Positions 50,043-62,435 of a DNA stretch of 64,000 nucleotides are shown here, piece after piece (the first letter of the stretch is position 1; each line of letters starts with the position of its first letter). Location: contig BDSI01000076.1 of NCBI GenBank assembly GCA_003117195.1, forward strand, positions 62,001-126,000, read 5' to 3'. The DNA comes from Eudorina sp. 2006-703-Eu-15 (taxonomy: Eukaryota > Chlorophyta > Chlorophyceae > Chlamydomonadales > Volvocaceae). The translations under genes and the position numbers were made by a program. The notes under the pieces are model-generated. The model saw only the letters and a list, made by a program, of their open reading frames with translations, was not told the DNA's origin and made no database searches.

Positions 50043-53000
50043 TCAGTGCTCCTCCATGGTCGCGGTCAGCACCACCGGCTCCCGCTTTGACGTGGCACTG
50101 CTGTCATCGCCGTACCCGTGACCGTTGCTGCCGTTACCGTTACCGCCGTCGGGCCCAACCGACACAAGGATGCCGCCGTCGACGCCGCTGGGGTGCTGCG
50201 CAAGGTGCGCTCTGCCCAGCAGGTCGGAGCGCGCCGCCGCCGCCGCCTCGGCGGAGGCAGCCTCCTCTGCCGTACGCACCGTGACGACGCCATCGGAGTT
50301 GAGCGACAACACCAACTCGGTGCCGGTGGCGAACTTGCGATGCAGTACGGCGTCCGACAGCGGGTCGTCCACCAGCCTGCGTTGTACAACACCACACGCA
50401 CGCCACCACACGGTTACGCGCTGCCCTACTCCCGCCCGAGGACGCTGGACAAATAGAAGGTCGGCACCCCCGCTCCGTGTCTTCCTCGCACACAGACACG
50501 TTTCCGCCGCCGCGATCTCGTCAACACACACACACACGCACACACACGCGCTCACACACCTGAGACATGACCGATCGGATGACAGCGGGGTTGTGACGCC
50601 CTCACACCTACCGTACGATGGCCTGACGCAGCGGCCGCGCGCCGTACTCCTCGCTGTAGCCCTCCGCGATGATGTGCTCCATGAGCGGCGCCGCCACCCG
50701 CACCCGCAGCCCCCGCTCGCCCGCCCGCAGGACCGTCTCCTCCATCAGCAGACCCGCGATAACCGCCACGTCCGACCGCTTCAGCCGCTGGAACACCACC
50801 GTCTCGTCGAACCTGACCGCCACCCGGGGGAGCCCATCATCAGGATATGCGCCTGTCTTGCGGGAGACCCAAATCGTGCCATGCCGCGGCAACAGGAAGA
50901 GGCACACCAGACCCACCCGCAGGCCAACTTGGCCGCCGGTTTCCGGTCTCGCGACTTAGCTTCCCCACACATACACTGCAGCCGTCCCTTACGGTTCACC
51001 AGACCCACCCGCACGACCCCACCCGCGAATCCCGCGAACCCCCACACCTGTTGAGCAGCTCGGGGCTGAAGAAGGAGCGCACCTCCCCCAGCACATCCTG
51101 CTTGAGTTTGTGGGCGGCCGAGGCGGCCAGGACCGAGTCGTCCGCGATCTCCCCCGCGCGGCTGAACACGCCCGCGTTGCGAGAGGCCCCACCGGCGGCG
51201 ATGATGCGCGAGCCGATGTTGGAGGTCAGGATGATCATGGCGTTCTTGAACGACACCACCCGGCCCTGCAATGGTGGCCATGGGAGGATGAGATTAGGAG
51301 ACGTGGTCGTCTGTGCGAAGCTGTCATGGGGAGGCCTATATAGCCGTTTGGGTGACCGGGGCGGAAGGGGGCGGTTGGAGCGTATGGGGGGATCAAGGGC
51401 CCGCAAGGGTCATCAGGTGGCACGTCGCGCAAGTCGACGCCCTGCGGCAACACAAGGCTCGCGGAGCCGCGTTCAGAGGTCTGGAATGGCACATTTCCGT
51501 CATCATTGAGCTGGCATAGCTCAGTTGGATAGAGCACCCGTTTAGTAAGCGGGAGGTCTCCAGTTCGAATCTGGATGTCAGCACATTTAATCTAGAAGTA
51601 CATTTTTTGCAAACATTGGAATATAAAAAATTAAAAGCTCCATGTTCAACGATTTGGCAATGCTTGCGTTTCCGCTGTTATGTTGCTTCAAGTGTGTATT
51701 TAAGCTTCCCAACCCGACCCAACTGAACAAGATCTTCACCACCCTGAACATCAACTGGGGCTGGAATGAGGAAAATACTAATACCCATACCAACCTGCAA
51801 TCACGCACATGGCTAGTCACGCTGTATAGTGCTGCACCTACGCACACCCCCGTCCAGCCACCCACCCACCCACCCGCCCACCTGCGAGTCGGTCAGGCGG
51901 CCGTCCTCCAGGATCTGCAGCAGCAGCGCGAACACGTCCGGGTGCGCCTTCTCAATCTCGTCGAACAGCACCACCGAGAAGGGCCGCCGCCGAATCGCCT
52001 CCGTCAGCTTGCCGCCGTCGCCAAAGCCCACATAGCCCGGCGGCGCGCCCACCAGCTTGGACACGCTGTGCCGCTCCATGTACTCCGACATGTCCAGCCG
52101 CAGCAGCGCGTCCCGGGAGCCGTAGTACTGCTCCGAAAGCACCTTGGCCAGCTCCGTCTTGCCGACGCCTGACGGGGAGGGGGCGGGGCGAGGAGCCGCG
52201 GGTGGGGGCCTCAGGGAAGCGTCCGAGATCACTTGTGCGCCCGGGTGATGAGGAGGTTGCTGGACGTGAGAATCTCATCGTTGGGCGGATGAGCTGGACT
52301 CGCACCGCTCGTGTCGACAACAGGCAAACCTGCCCCCCACCTCGCATCATCACCAACCACCCCCTCGTGTCCGTGCGGGGCTTGCCTTCCTGAATATTGA
52401 TTGCTGAGCCCCCCTCCATCTCGCTCATCCCTCCCCTCGGCTCGCTGCCCCCGCCCGCCCTCACCCGTGGGCCCCACGAAGAGCAGCGAGGCCACCGGTC
52501 GGCGCGGGTCCTTGAGGCCGCAGCGGGCGCGGCACAGCGCTGTGGCGATGGACTCCACCGCGTCCTCCTGACCCACCACGTGGTGGCCCAGCTCGGTGCG
52601 CTGCGGATTTGGGAAGGAGCGAGGGGGGCGAAGAAGGGTGAGGGGAGAGGAGTGGCTCAAGCACAGAACTTTGTGAAGATGTGTGGAGATGTGTGGAATG
52701 GAGTGGAGGGCTACGTTGCCGTGTGACCGTGCGGTGATGGCGGGGCAGGCGCGTCGGGCACGCGAGGGCGGTCGCGGCAACCAGTCATTCAGCCGATTGC
52801 CAAACCCAACCCGACGTCCACCCCCCCCCCCATGCACCCTCCACCCTCACACACATCCCACCCTCCCCCGCACCATGTTGAGCAGCCGCTCCTTCTCGTC
52901 GTCGCTCATCTTCTCCACGGGTATGGACGTCCACGCGGACACGATGGCCTCGATGTCCTCCACCCCCACCACCGGCAGCACCGACCCGTCACACGACGGC

Positions 53001-56000
53001 CCCGCCAGCTCCGACCGGTAGTCCATCTCGCGGCGCCGCAGGATGACGGCCTCCTCGTACAGCCCGTCCTTGACCGCCTCGTCCTTGGTGGCCAGAACCT
53101 AGGGGGGTTGCAGGGCGGACAGTGGTGCAGGCATTGGTGGAGACAGGGGCAGGGGGATTAATTGCCACAAGGCGGAACGGGACCCCGGGGTTAATTAGGA
53201 AAGAAACACAGACAGACAGACGCACGCACGCACCCACCTGCAGGTACTCGTGCAGCTTGGGGTGGTCCCGTCCCTCCCGGAGGGCCCCCACCGAGGGCAC
53301 CAGCGCCATGTGCGCCTGCTGCCGGGCGCGGGCCTGGCGGGCGGTGTACGCGGCGATGCGCGCCCGGCTGCCCGCCTCGTCGATGAGGTCGATGGCCTTG
53401 TCGGGCAGGAACCGGTCCGCGATGTACTTGTGGGACAGGGCGACGGCGGCCGCCAGGGCCTCCTCCGTGTAGGCGCACCGGTGGTGCCGCTCGTAGCGCT
53501 CCTTGAGGCCCTGCGGGGGGGAAGGGGCGGCGGAGGAACAGGGGTGGTAGGAGGAGGCGGACGAGGACGGGGCTGGACCGGGCGGGAGGAGGAGGGGAGA
53601 GCGGAGAGGCCGGCCGCCAGGCCATCAGTAGGCCGAGCGGCCTTTCAAGGGCTTGGGCGATGGCGGTGCGCGTGAAAACACGGCGAGGGCCGTCCGGTAA
53701 CACTGAAGGCTGTGGCTGTCACCGATGACCCGCGGGATCCACAGTGCCCTACTCATTAGATACACAAAATCACGCCAAGGCGGAACTCGGCGCCCGCATT
53801 CCCAACCCCTGCCATCAGGATGGCCCCTCGCCACCCGCCCACATCCCGCCCACCCGGCCCACCATGAGGATCGCCATGGTGGCCTCGGGCGAGGGCTCAT
53901 CGATGGTGATGGGCTGGAAGCGGCGCTCCAGGGCGGCATCCCGCTCAATGTACTTTCGGTGCTCGTCCAGGGTGGTGGCGCCGATGACCTGGAACTCGCC
54001 GCGGGCAAGCGCGGGCTTCACCAGGTTGGCGATGTCCAGTCCGCCGCCGCCGCCGCGACCCACGCTGCCCGCGCCCACCAGCGTGTGGATCTCGTCGATC
54101 CTGAGGGGCGGCGGTCGGTGGCAGGTGGGCACACACCAGCGGGAGGAGGGTTGCTGATGTGAGCATCCGATGGCATCCTCCTGCACCCCTTCTGCGTATC
54201 CTCCTGCGCTAGTTCAGCGGGTCTGAGAGGCCGGACGTGGCGCCCGCCCTCCCGGCTCTTCTCCCCCCTCCCGCATCTTCTCCCCTGCCTCCTCCCCCTC
54301 CGTCTCACATGAGGATGATGTTGCCCGCCTCCTTGACCTCCGCGATCAGCTTGGTCACCCGGCTCTCCAGCTCACCGCGCTCCTTGGCACCTGGCACAGC
54401 ACACGTGGCATACACACCGGTGGTCCGCACACGCGACACAGGTCACCACCTCGCAACACACACGCACATTGCCATATGCACACACACGTGATCTCGAGTC
54501 CACCCGCACATCGCAACCGTACCCACCCACCCACCCCCACCACAGCCGCAGCGCATCCCCACCCACCCGCAATGAGCAGGCCCACATCCAGCTGCAGGAT
54601 ACGCTTCGAGTGCAGGAACTGCGGCAGCGGCGCCCCGTCCAGCGAGTTGTGGCGGTGCACGATGGCGGCCGCCAGCCCCTCCGCGATGGCTGTCTTGCCC
54701 ACCCCCGGCTCCCCCAGCAGGATGGGGTTGTTCTTGGTGCGGCGAGCCAGGATCTGGACCACGCGGCCCACCTCGCGCTCGCGACCCACCACCTGCGGGG
54801 GAGTGCGGGGAGGGGCGGGGGATAGGAAATTGGTAGACATATTTATACTGCGCGGGGGGGGGTGCGGGGCGCTTACACACAGACACGCTTACACATACAC
54901 ACACATACATTCACGCGCGCGTCAGTACTTGACGAGGGGGGGGGTCTAGGAAATTGGTAGACATCTTTATACTGCTGGGGTGGGGTGGGGTGAGGTGTTC
55001 GCCGTCCGGCTCTTCACAGCTGCAACAACGAAGTCAGGAAGATCTGTTCGCGCTGTCGCGCCCCTAGCTGGCTCCTTTCCACACAGCGGGCGCGCTCCAA
55101 AACGGCTGCCCTGACTGCACCTCGCGATGTCCCGGAGGCCGCCCCTCCCTCCCCCGGGCTGCCGTTGCTGCCCCCCGCCCCCTCGGGGGTTGTGTTACAA
55201 AGGGCAGGGGAACAGCAAGACACCCCCACCTCGCCATCTACTGTCACACCCCTCCCCCGCCTCATCACCTTCCTCGCACCTTCCTTGCAAAACCCCCCCT
55301 TGGTAAACCTTCCCTGGCACGGCCTTCCTAAGGCATGGGTCGCGCTCGGCCCTTCCAAGGCCACACGTTCAGAGCCCCGCAATTTATCCCCTTCACCCGC
55401 CCCTTCGCCCTCCCCTTGCCGCGTCTGCATGAAAGGTGGCACCTCGCCTCAACCCCTCCATTCCCTCCCCCTCCCCCCCAACTCCACTCCTCCCCTCGTG
55501 TCAATCGCCTCTCCCCTCCCTCCCCAGTCCCTCCCATAGGTGGCAGGCAGGTACCCAACAGCGGCCGACAGCTCACCGGGTCAATCCTGCCCGCCCGCAC
55601 TTCGGCGCACAGGTCCTTGCAGTACTCCTCAGTCATCTTGGGACCCTCCTTGGCGCCCCCGGACTGCAGGGAGGGAGGGAGGGGAGAGCGGAGGGAGGCG
55701 CTGAGACCAGCGGGGGGACCAGGCGCCGGGGAGATTCGGGTGAAGGGAGGCGGGCGAGCGCACGCGTGCGTGTGTGTTGTTAAAGGAAACTGAGCCGCGA
55801 GAAGCATGTGCATAAAGATAACTGAGAAGCATGTGTAAGTGTGTGTGATCGGGCGAGCTCTGGGTGTCGGGGGCCCAACCCTATCCTACCAACCCAACGC
55901 ACCCCCACCAGGCGGACCCAGTTCGCATCGACCGAACGGAGGAGGATGAGTGAGCGAATGGGTGGGCGGCTTGACCTCGGGAGGAGTCGAGGACTGCCAC

Positions 56001-57685
56001 GGTGATGGCCGGGACCAACCGCGAGGCACAGCGGTGGCTGCTCTAAAGAGACGGGTGCTGCCGACGCACGGAGCGACTTCGAACCACTGTCGGCGACATG
56101 ATAACAGGGCCAGGCCCCTCCGCGACTCAACGCCCCTCCCGGCACCAAAATCCAGCCTTCCCGTCGGAGCGTGTGTGTTGGGCTGTAGTGGCATGTGGCG
56201 GGTTGCAACGGACGACCGCAGCTTGCCGGTCGCACCTGCTTCTTCTTGGCCTGCTCCGCGTCCGTGTCGCCCTTGAGACGTTTGGACGCCTCGGCCTTCA
56301 GGCCGTCCACGTCCACGGACAGGCTGGAGGGCAGGGCGGGGTGCAGGGGCAGGAGAGATGACGAGGGGCCGCCGCGTGGGGTGCAGGGGGGTGGGTGCAA
56401 GCAGAGGCAAACCAGAGGAAGATGTCGCGGAAGGGACGGGTGGTGTCGCTACTCCTGTCTGTGCCACATAAACTAGAAAATGAAAATACCCAGCTGTGTG
56501 ACTCATGTTGTGGAGTGGCAAGCGCTTCGACCCACTACGTAACGGTTCGGGACCGGGCCGGGATGTTGCACGTGCGCCCAAATTGGACCACCGATGGACA
56601 ATTCACAGGCAAGGAAAGGATTACATTTTACGAAAAGTATGGGAAAGTCATGGCCGACACGTCCCGTTCGTGGGGATTGGCAACACCGGGAAGCTACCGT
56701 CAAAGCTTCAAGCAGTCACACGGACAACACGTGACGCTGTAGGTTTTGTGATATACCATCCGCAGCTGTGTCGTGATGTACATTCACCACAGACGTGGCA
56801 CCGTGGTGCCTCCAAGCACTCACGAGTGAAGGACGCGCTTGCCGTTGCAGTCCGGCATTGCGAGCATTGCCAGAAGAATATGCTCTGGTGAAATCCAGTT
56901 GACGTTCGAGCGCTTGCATTCCTACAATTTCAGTGCCGAGGTTGGCAGTCAGCGCAAAGCCCTTGTAGGCGGTAGACGGTATACGGAATGCCACAACAGG
57001 CACGCAATTGAGTATTTAAAGTACCATCAAATAGCATTTTGCAGCGTCGATCGCGAGCCGTGATGAGGGTAATGTTCCGAAAGTGCGCGCAACATCGCGG
57101 AGAACCTACGTGAGTTGCCGCCTCGAACATCTTGCGAACCTCGCGACTGAACGGTATGCTCTCGCCATGGCTTACGGGCCTTTTGCGCCCGAAAATGGCC
57201 TCCACGGTAGCCCGCGCGCGCTCTGGCGTCACACCGCTGTTCAAGTAACCATTCTTGCTTAGGCTCTCCTCCGTAACCAGGCCCAAAAGGATGTGCTCAG
57301 TGTTAACCTGTTTGAAAACAATTGTGTTAAATGGCCGCGTGATGGGACACACACCTTTGGAAGACGTAGCGACCCCTTGCGCGCGCACCTCATTGTGCCC
57401 AAACGCCTTGGCCTCCGCTTGCGCAATCATGACGGTCTTGATTGACCGCTCGGTAAAGCGCTCAAAGACAGCTTGCACCTTGACGGCTTGGCGCCGACTT
57501 ACGGAGAACCGTTGCGGCCGTGGGAGCTTGGAACTCAACTGCAGCGCCGGGCGCTGCGTTGCGACGGTCGACGAAACGGAAGTGCCCATAAACAGGCAAG
57601 CACGAGGAACTTGACGAATACATCTTCCAACCAGGGCCCGAGCCCCTCCTGCCGAGCGGGACCTTAGCTCGAGAGAGAGAGGCAT
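50043..57685 (-). CDS. CLPD: Plastid Hsp100 ATPase, ClpC/ClpD type (complete, 15 exons)
   Basis: A AAA+ unfoldase, probably in the chloroplast stroma feeding the Clp protease. Exons: 57685-57389, 57307-57110, 56921-56824, 56323-56236, 55663-55577, 54792-54567, 54390-54309, 54100-53863, 53510-53238, 53098-52874, 52600-52465, 52168-51882, 51265-51048, 50812-50612 and 50376-50043. All phases close (995 residues). Residues 1-70 are Arg/Ser-rich like a transit peptide. The N-domain has two Clp repeats: [20 protein letters not shown] with TEHILLGLV, and [13 protein letters not shown]-1 has [13 protein letters not shown] and [15 protein letters not shown]-2 has [32 protein letters not shown] and [13 protein letters not shown]; near the end [10 protein letters not shown]. 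The middle region is short, arguing against ClpB. GLKDPRRP and the absence of a UVR match point to ClpD more than ClpC, but I cannot exclude ClpC. The C-terminal tail is Gly/Asn-rich. A tRNA gene sits antisense in the 12th intron. Confidence 0.92.
51510..51583 (+). tRNA. tRNA-Thr (anticodon AGT), antisense in Clp intron
   Basis: A complete 74-base cloverleaf. Acceptor stem GCTGGCA/TGTCAGC (one G-T pair), D arm GCTC-AGTTGGATA-GAGC, anticodon arm CCCGT-TTAGTAA-GCGGG, T arm TCCAG-TTCGAAT-CTGGA, and discriminator A. The anticodon AGT reads threonine ACU (A34 presumably becomes inosine). Internal A box (TAGCTCAGTTGG) and B box (AGTTCGAATCT) are present, and T6 at 51603 could serve as the Pol III terminator. 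It has no intron. It lies on the strand opposite the Clp gene, between Clp exons 12 and 13. Confidence 0.97.
54821..54852 (-). repeat. Intron-borne conserved motif, Clp intron copy 1
   Basis: On the minus strand it reads CAGTATAAATATGTCTACCA then ATTTCCTATC. It is placed 29-60 bases upstream of the 3' splice site before Clp exon 6. See 19671-19699. Confidence 0.85.
54946..54974 (-). repeat. Intron-borne conserved motif, Clp intron copy 2
   Basis: A second copy in the same Clp intron, about 125 bases further upstream, reads CAGTATAAAGATGTCTACCA then ATTTCCTA on the minus strand, with one difference from copy 1 in the core. Confidence 0.85.
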
Positions 57686-58916
57686 AGTAATGAAATATGC
57701 AGACAGGTGAGTTTTGTAGTTACCAAATGAATACCTTGTTAGACAACTACTGTTTGAATTTCAATACAAGCGAGACGAAATACGTTTTACTTGCGATGCC
57801 GGAAAGAAATCCCGACACCACAATCTACCGTACTCGTACGGATGATTTGACAAATGCTGCTTTTTGCCGAGAGTGGACGAGTTACGGTGTGGACCTTACA
57901 CGTCTACTGGCGCGCAAAGATGGTGGCATGATTGCGACAATTAGCTTATGTCGCGCTTGATTATTTCAAATTTTCAACACCGAGTCGCTCCATTGGTTAT
58001 GTAATGACACTCATACTCATTCATTCTCAATTCTATAACTAACGTTATCCTTCACATGTCTTAGACAGAGCTATAGACTATGCTTACGGCGATACCGTTG
58101 CCATCGTGACTATCGAGACCCTGGTCCATGTGTTGTATACGCTGCACAGAAATTTGCGGTGGCGTATGATTTTGTATACCTGGGATGTGTTTGTTATCAG
58201 ATTTGTTGTCAAGAGCCACCAAATATACACAGTACCATAAACGTCGTAGCGCAACGCCGTTGGTTGATGAAGTGCGACTGTGCGAGAGTTCCGGAATTAC
58301 TTTACCATGACGTGCTCTGTAACCCATCTGATTACGCTGAAACCGATTTTTAACCTTGTGTGCTCTTTAAGGGATAGACTTTCTCCCTTAGACGTTTTCG
58401 ACCCTTAAGCCACGTGCGTCTTCAGCTTCCGCAACCTCGCAGTCACGTTCCGCCAACGAGCTGTGCCGCTAACCGTTCGGTATCACTCCGTTGGCGCAGT
58501 GCGATGATGAGTTGTGGGAATGACTCCTCTAGTTACACAGCGTTAAACACCACTGCTCGGCGCAACCAGAGCGGGCCAGCCAATGTCTCAACCACATCAG
58601 CACGTGCAGCTGCCGGCGTTCTGCTATTTCGGCGTCCCCGCAGACGAACCGCACATCATCTAGCGGGCGGCAACATCCGGCGACACACCCGCACATCCTT
58701 TTGACCGCCCCAGGCGACCAGCCTTTTGCCGCACCCGCCTCTATAGCACCACCGGTCTAGGGTGTAACACCTGCCGCCAGTTCTGCGTCCCGTCAGGCCA
58801 GGATTGCGCCAAGGGTCTGCCACCCTGACTGAGCCGCTCAGGGCGCACAAAGAGAGGGGATACGCCCTGAGGAGGAGAAGCACGCCAGTGTGAACGGTTC
58901 CACACTAGGGCTGACC
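57686..58916. other. Intergenic stretch upstream of the Clp gene
   Basis: AT-richer near 57.7-58.3 kb, which should hold the Clp promoter and 5' UTR, then GC-rich. No coding family recognised. Confidence 0.4.
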
Positions 58917-60240
58917 CTAGGCTGTGACGTCTTCAGACGAGTAGTCGTAGCCGAACATCCTTCCCAGGACCTCGCAGGAGCCCCGCCACCACCGTCAACA
59001 GTCTCCCGCCGCTCGGGAACTCCAACGCGGGCGCCCCTGGAGTCTGTGTTATAATGTCTGGTTTGCGAAAGTAAAATCGCAAGGCCGTGATCGTGGTCAG
59101 TCCCGATGACGGTGTCCGGTGGTACCGCGGCGACCAGCGGGAGCCCCGCAAGGGGAGCACCGGAGCAGCAGTGGAGGACACAGGCAGCAGGAACATTTCA
59201 GGAAATTTGAGCATGAGGCGCAAGCTTCACGGATATCCGTCGGCCGTTCCATGCAATCCTACCGAAAGCAGAGCAGGCATGCGAGTACAGGCAGGCACGC
59301 GAGCAAAGAGTTCGCAGTTGGTAAGGCAGCAGATTAGCTGACGAAGGCATACATGGATACTTGGTCCGCAAGCACTGCGTTCCGCGACTCCCCCAAACCC
59401 AGGCACGCAGGCGTGTCAGGTGTGCCATCATGTAAAGAGCCGAGATGTATGGCGTGACAGCGCGGGTGTGCCTAGCGTTCTGCGCCGCGCAGCAGACAGG
59501 TGTCTTACGTCGGGATCCTCATCACCGCACGGGCGAATTTTTAGGGCGTTCTGCGGATCGATTGGCCACATGACGGCGGTAAGTAGGTTGCGTCCTGTAA
59601 CAGGTGTCCGGGCGGTGTACGTACTCTCGCAAGTATCTTGTGTGGCGCTGTGCCGTACCGGCCAGGGAGACTCGTTCAAACAACGATGGGCGCTTCACTT
59701 ACTCCCTCATCGGCGTCGCCGTCTTCTGCTAACTCTGTCGAAGAGACTCCCCGGTGCTGCATTTGGTAAGACACCACAGTCGAGGGTGAGGTGATCGACG
59801 AGGACCAAAGCGACCCAAATCACCCAAACAGAAATCCTCGCGGTTAGAGCGTATACCTGCGCTACTGAACCCAGAACCGATAAGGTGCTCGTCACGGACG
59901 GCGCGGAGGCTGCGAAGCCCATCGGAGGGAACGTTGGGGCTGCCGACACCTGTCGTGGTCATGTGAGCATAGTAAGTGACGTGATGGAAAATTAATTAAA
60001 CGTAAACTTTGCTGTATTTCTTTGACTAAGTCAAACCTGAATGCCGGCAGCGCGGAAGCTTCGTAAAAGGGAGTGACCCTGCGACTGGCTGCCAGTGGCG
60101 CTGCTCTGCAGCTTGCTCGCAACGGAGCGCATCAATAACCCAGGAGCGCTCCCAGCGCTGCTATTCGCGCTCTTCGCCGACGTCTGCAACCCTGATTGCA
60201 GCGCACGATACGCGCTGCGGAGCAGCCGGCCCTGTGACAT
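58917..60240 (-). CDS. Small probably organelle-targeted protein (partly resolved)
   Basis: Exon 1 (60240-60037) starts MSQGRLLRSAYRALQSGL; its 68 residues are rich in Arg, Ser, Ala and Gln with no Asp or Glu, a typical mitochondrial presequence. It follows an AT-rich 5' UTR-like leader. Exon 2 (59949-59857) joins in phase 0 after a CGACAG acceptor and adds VSAAPTFPPMGFAASAPSVT, ending at CAG|GTATAC. A plausible terminal exon (58970-58917) reads VLGRMFGYDYSSEDVTA then TAG after a GCGAG acceptor. Middle exons between 59.85 and 58.97 kb were not found, so the link to the terminal exon is a guess. Family not recognised; a subunit of a mitochondrial membrane complex is one possibility, but only the presequence supports location. 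Confidence 0.45.
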
Positions 60241-62435
60241 TTTAAGCAACAATATATATCTTGATGACGACACACTAAAGTTCTGTGCTTTAGCAGTAGC
60301 GCAAGTTTGATATCAGCGCATCATAATCTCGTGAGGTAGCCGTACATGACAAACAAAGTCACCCATTGATTGTTCTGAACTGGGGCTTTGCTGCCCACAT
60401 CTTGCAATGAAAGCGATTTCCACATTGTGCCATCCATCGGCGTCGTCGATTGTCACCAATTCGCTGCCCAGGCGGTGTTCCGGACTGCCGTTCATGCGTG
60501 ACACGGTGGCCCTCGTCCCACGGCAGTCTGCAACACTGAGTATGTACCCATAGCGATAACGTCCCCCGCATAATCCTGACGCGCAGTCCTACCGACAACG
60601 CTTCACACAACCCTCCCCCGAGGCCTTCCGCGCCCCCCCCCCCGGACGGGGGAACAGCCGACCTCAGGTTTGGACGTATCTCGGAAGTTGCCTCCGGATC
60701 GCCGTCAATTGCTGCACCCGCAGCCCCCCACAGCAGCTCTAGGGCACCAAGTCCCCCTCCGCCCGACCTGCACATCACTCCACCTGCGCCCATGTGTACA
60801 TGCATGGATGATGGAATGGGTGTTGCAGCGGACCCCACAGCGAAGGGAACCCCGGTGCCCTACCCCAAGGGGAAAAACCTTGGCGCCCATGGCTTATCAT
60901 CATCGTCAGCCATATTGCGTAGTAGTAGTAGTAACCGTTACAAGGTGGACCCCAGTCCCAACCGGGTGTCTCCCCCTGTGGGGGGTCCGCTGTAACACTC
61001 GTTCGTGTACACGTATTTGGCGGGTCGGACAAGCTTCTCCGCTGACCACACACAGACGTCGGGGTATGTCGGGACACCAGGCAGGTGCGCCGGGTCGGGC
61101 CAGGCCTAGGATGGACGTTGGGCTCCCCCCCTCCCCCCGCCCGCCCCGGGCATATACCCTTTTTGCCAACCAAGACAGCGGAGCCGAGGAAAAACTCACT
61201 AAGCCAGGCAATGTCCGTGCTTATAAGATCGGGGTTAAAGCGAGTGAGGCGCGCGGGTTATTCCTGTAATGTGGAAAAATGCTCCCCCCGGGGCCCCGGC
61301 AACGCCGCAACGTCCACCCCTATCTACCCCTAGTTTACGTTGAAAATGACATGGGCTGCTGCTATCGCGAGGGCTGCTGCCGAGGGGCTGCTGAGGTGGG
61401 TGTGGACTGTGGGCATGGGCCGTTGTTGCTGCCGCTGTGTGGAGGCGGGTTGGAAGAGGGCCCAAACCAGATCCGCCGCCCGGCCCTCCGCCCCGACTGC
61501 AGTGTGTACGGCATTACGCGCTGCTCGACCTGGCAGATCACTGCCGAATGCAAAGCCTCGTATTTGGGGGGGGGGGACAAGAGGAAACCAGCCCTCCCCT
61601 GACCACATACCACGCATGCCGTACAAGAGACCGAGTGCTGGGCACGCCACCAGCAATCCCGTCCGTCGCTGCCCACTGCCCACTGCCGGTGCCGTCGCCC
61701 CGGAGCGCGGATGCGCAACGGAAATGATCCACAAGGAGATTGCGCTACGGAGTACGACGGGGAGCGGTGCAGCACGAGGAGCTCTCCCTCTCCCCCTCGG
61801 GGGGCCCAGCCGCCAGTCGCTCCTCCGGGGGCCCTCCAACCGCCCCCTTCCCCCGCCGGCTCCATCCGCACAGGCCGCGCTTTCTGTGTGCCTGTCCTTC
61901 GTCCAACCCTCATATATGAGGTCCAGGTCCTTGTGACCGAGACCCTTGGGTCATTATCGTCGTCAGCGGCGGCGGCGGCGGCCGGGTCACATCCCCTACC
62001 CGGAGAACAGGAGACAGCCAGCGTTTCCACCCTTCCTGCTTGGACCCCGAATGCCAGTCCGGCTGCTGCGCCCCTTTCCCCTCCACGCCTCCACCTCAAC
62101 CCACCTCCAGGCCCCGAGCGACCCACCCCGCGCGCCGTACGTGGCCGTGCCTCCAGGGTTGCCAGGGTCAAGCAGTCTGCGAGACCGGACCGGGCCGGCC
62201 CTCGGGGGAGGTTCCGGGGCTCAACCCCCCTCCGAGGGGGAGGACGACCGGCAGTCCCAAACACACCACACAAATGCACCTCACTATTGTGGATACTTCG
62301 CAACGGGTTTGGGTCGGGCGGGCTTCTCATTAAACACGCCGGAGTCCTCTTCTCGCGGCTCAGCTTTCTTGGCCACATACAGACCTGCTCTTCTCGCGGC
62401 TCACTTCCCTTACATATATACACATAGGCGTCTCC
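60241..62435. other. GC-rich intergenic stretch without a recognised gene
   Basis: Long frames overlap on both strands (61362-62423 on -, 61711-62818 on +). They are dominated by Pro, Arg, Gly and Ala and share no motif with known families, so I treat them as GC-driven. It likely includes the 3' UTR of the TFIIIC gene: a minus-strand TGTAA occurs at 62413-62409, but only 23 bases past the stop. It contains one copy of the 18-base dispersed motif and a short (TAG)n run near 60920. Confidence 0.4.
62320..62337 (+). repeat. 18-bp dispersed motif, copy 2
   Basis: GGGCTTCTCATTAAACAC, identical to 48130-48147. Here it lies about 100 bases downstream of the TFIIIC gene, on the opposite strand. Confidence 0.7.

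Noticed and set aside
61362..62423. 353-codon minus-strand open frame
   Set aside because: Biased Arg/Gly/Pro/Ala composition with a competing long frame on the other strand; it lies just downstream of the TFIIIC gene and is more likely UTR or repeat.
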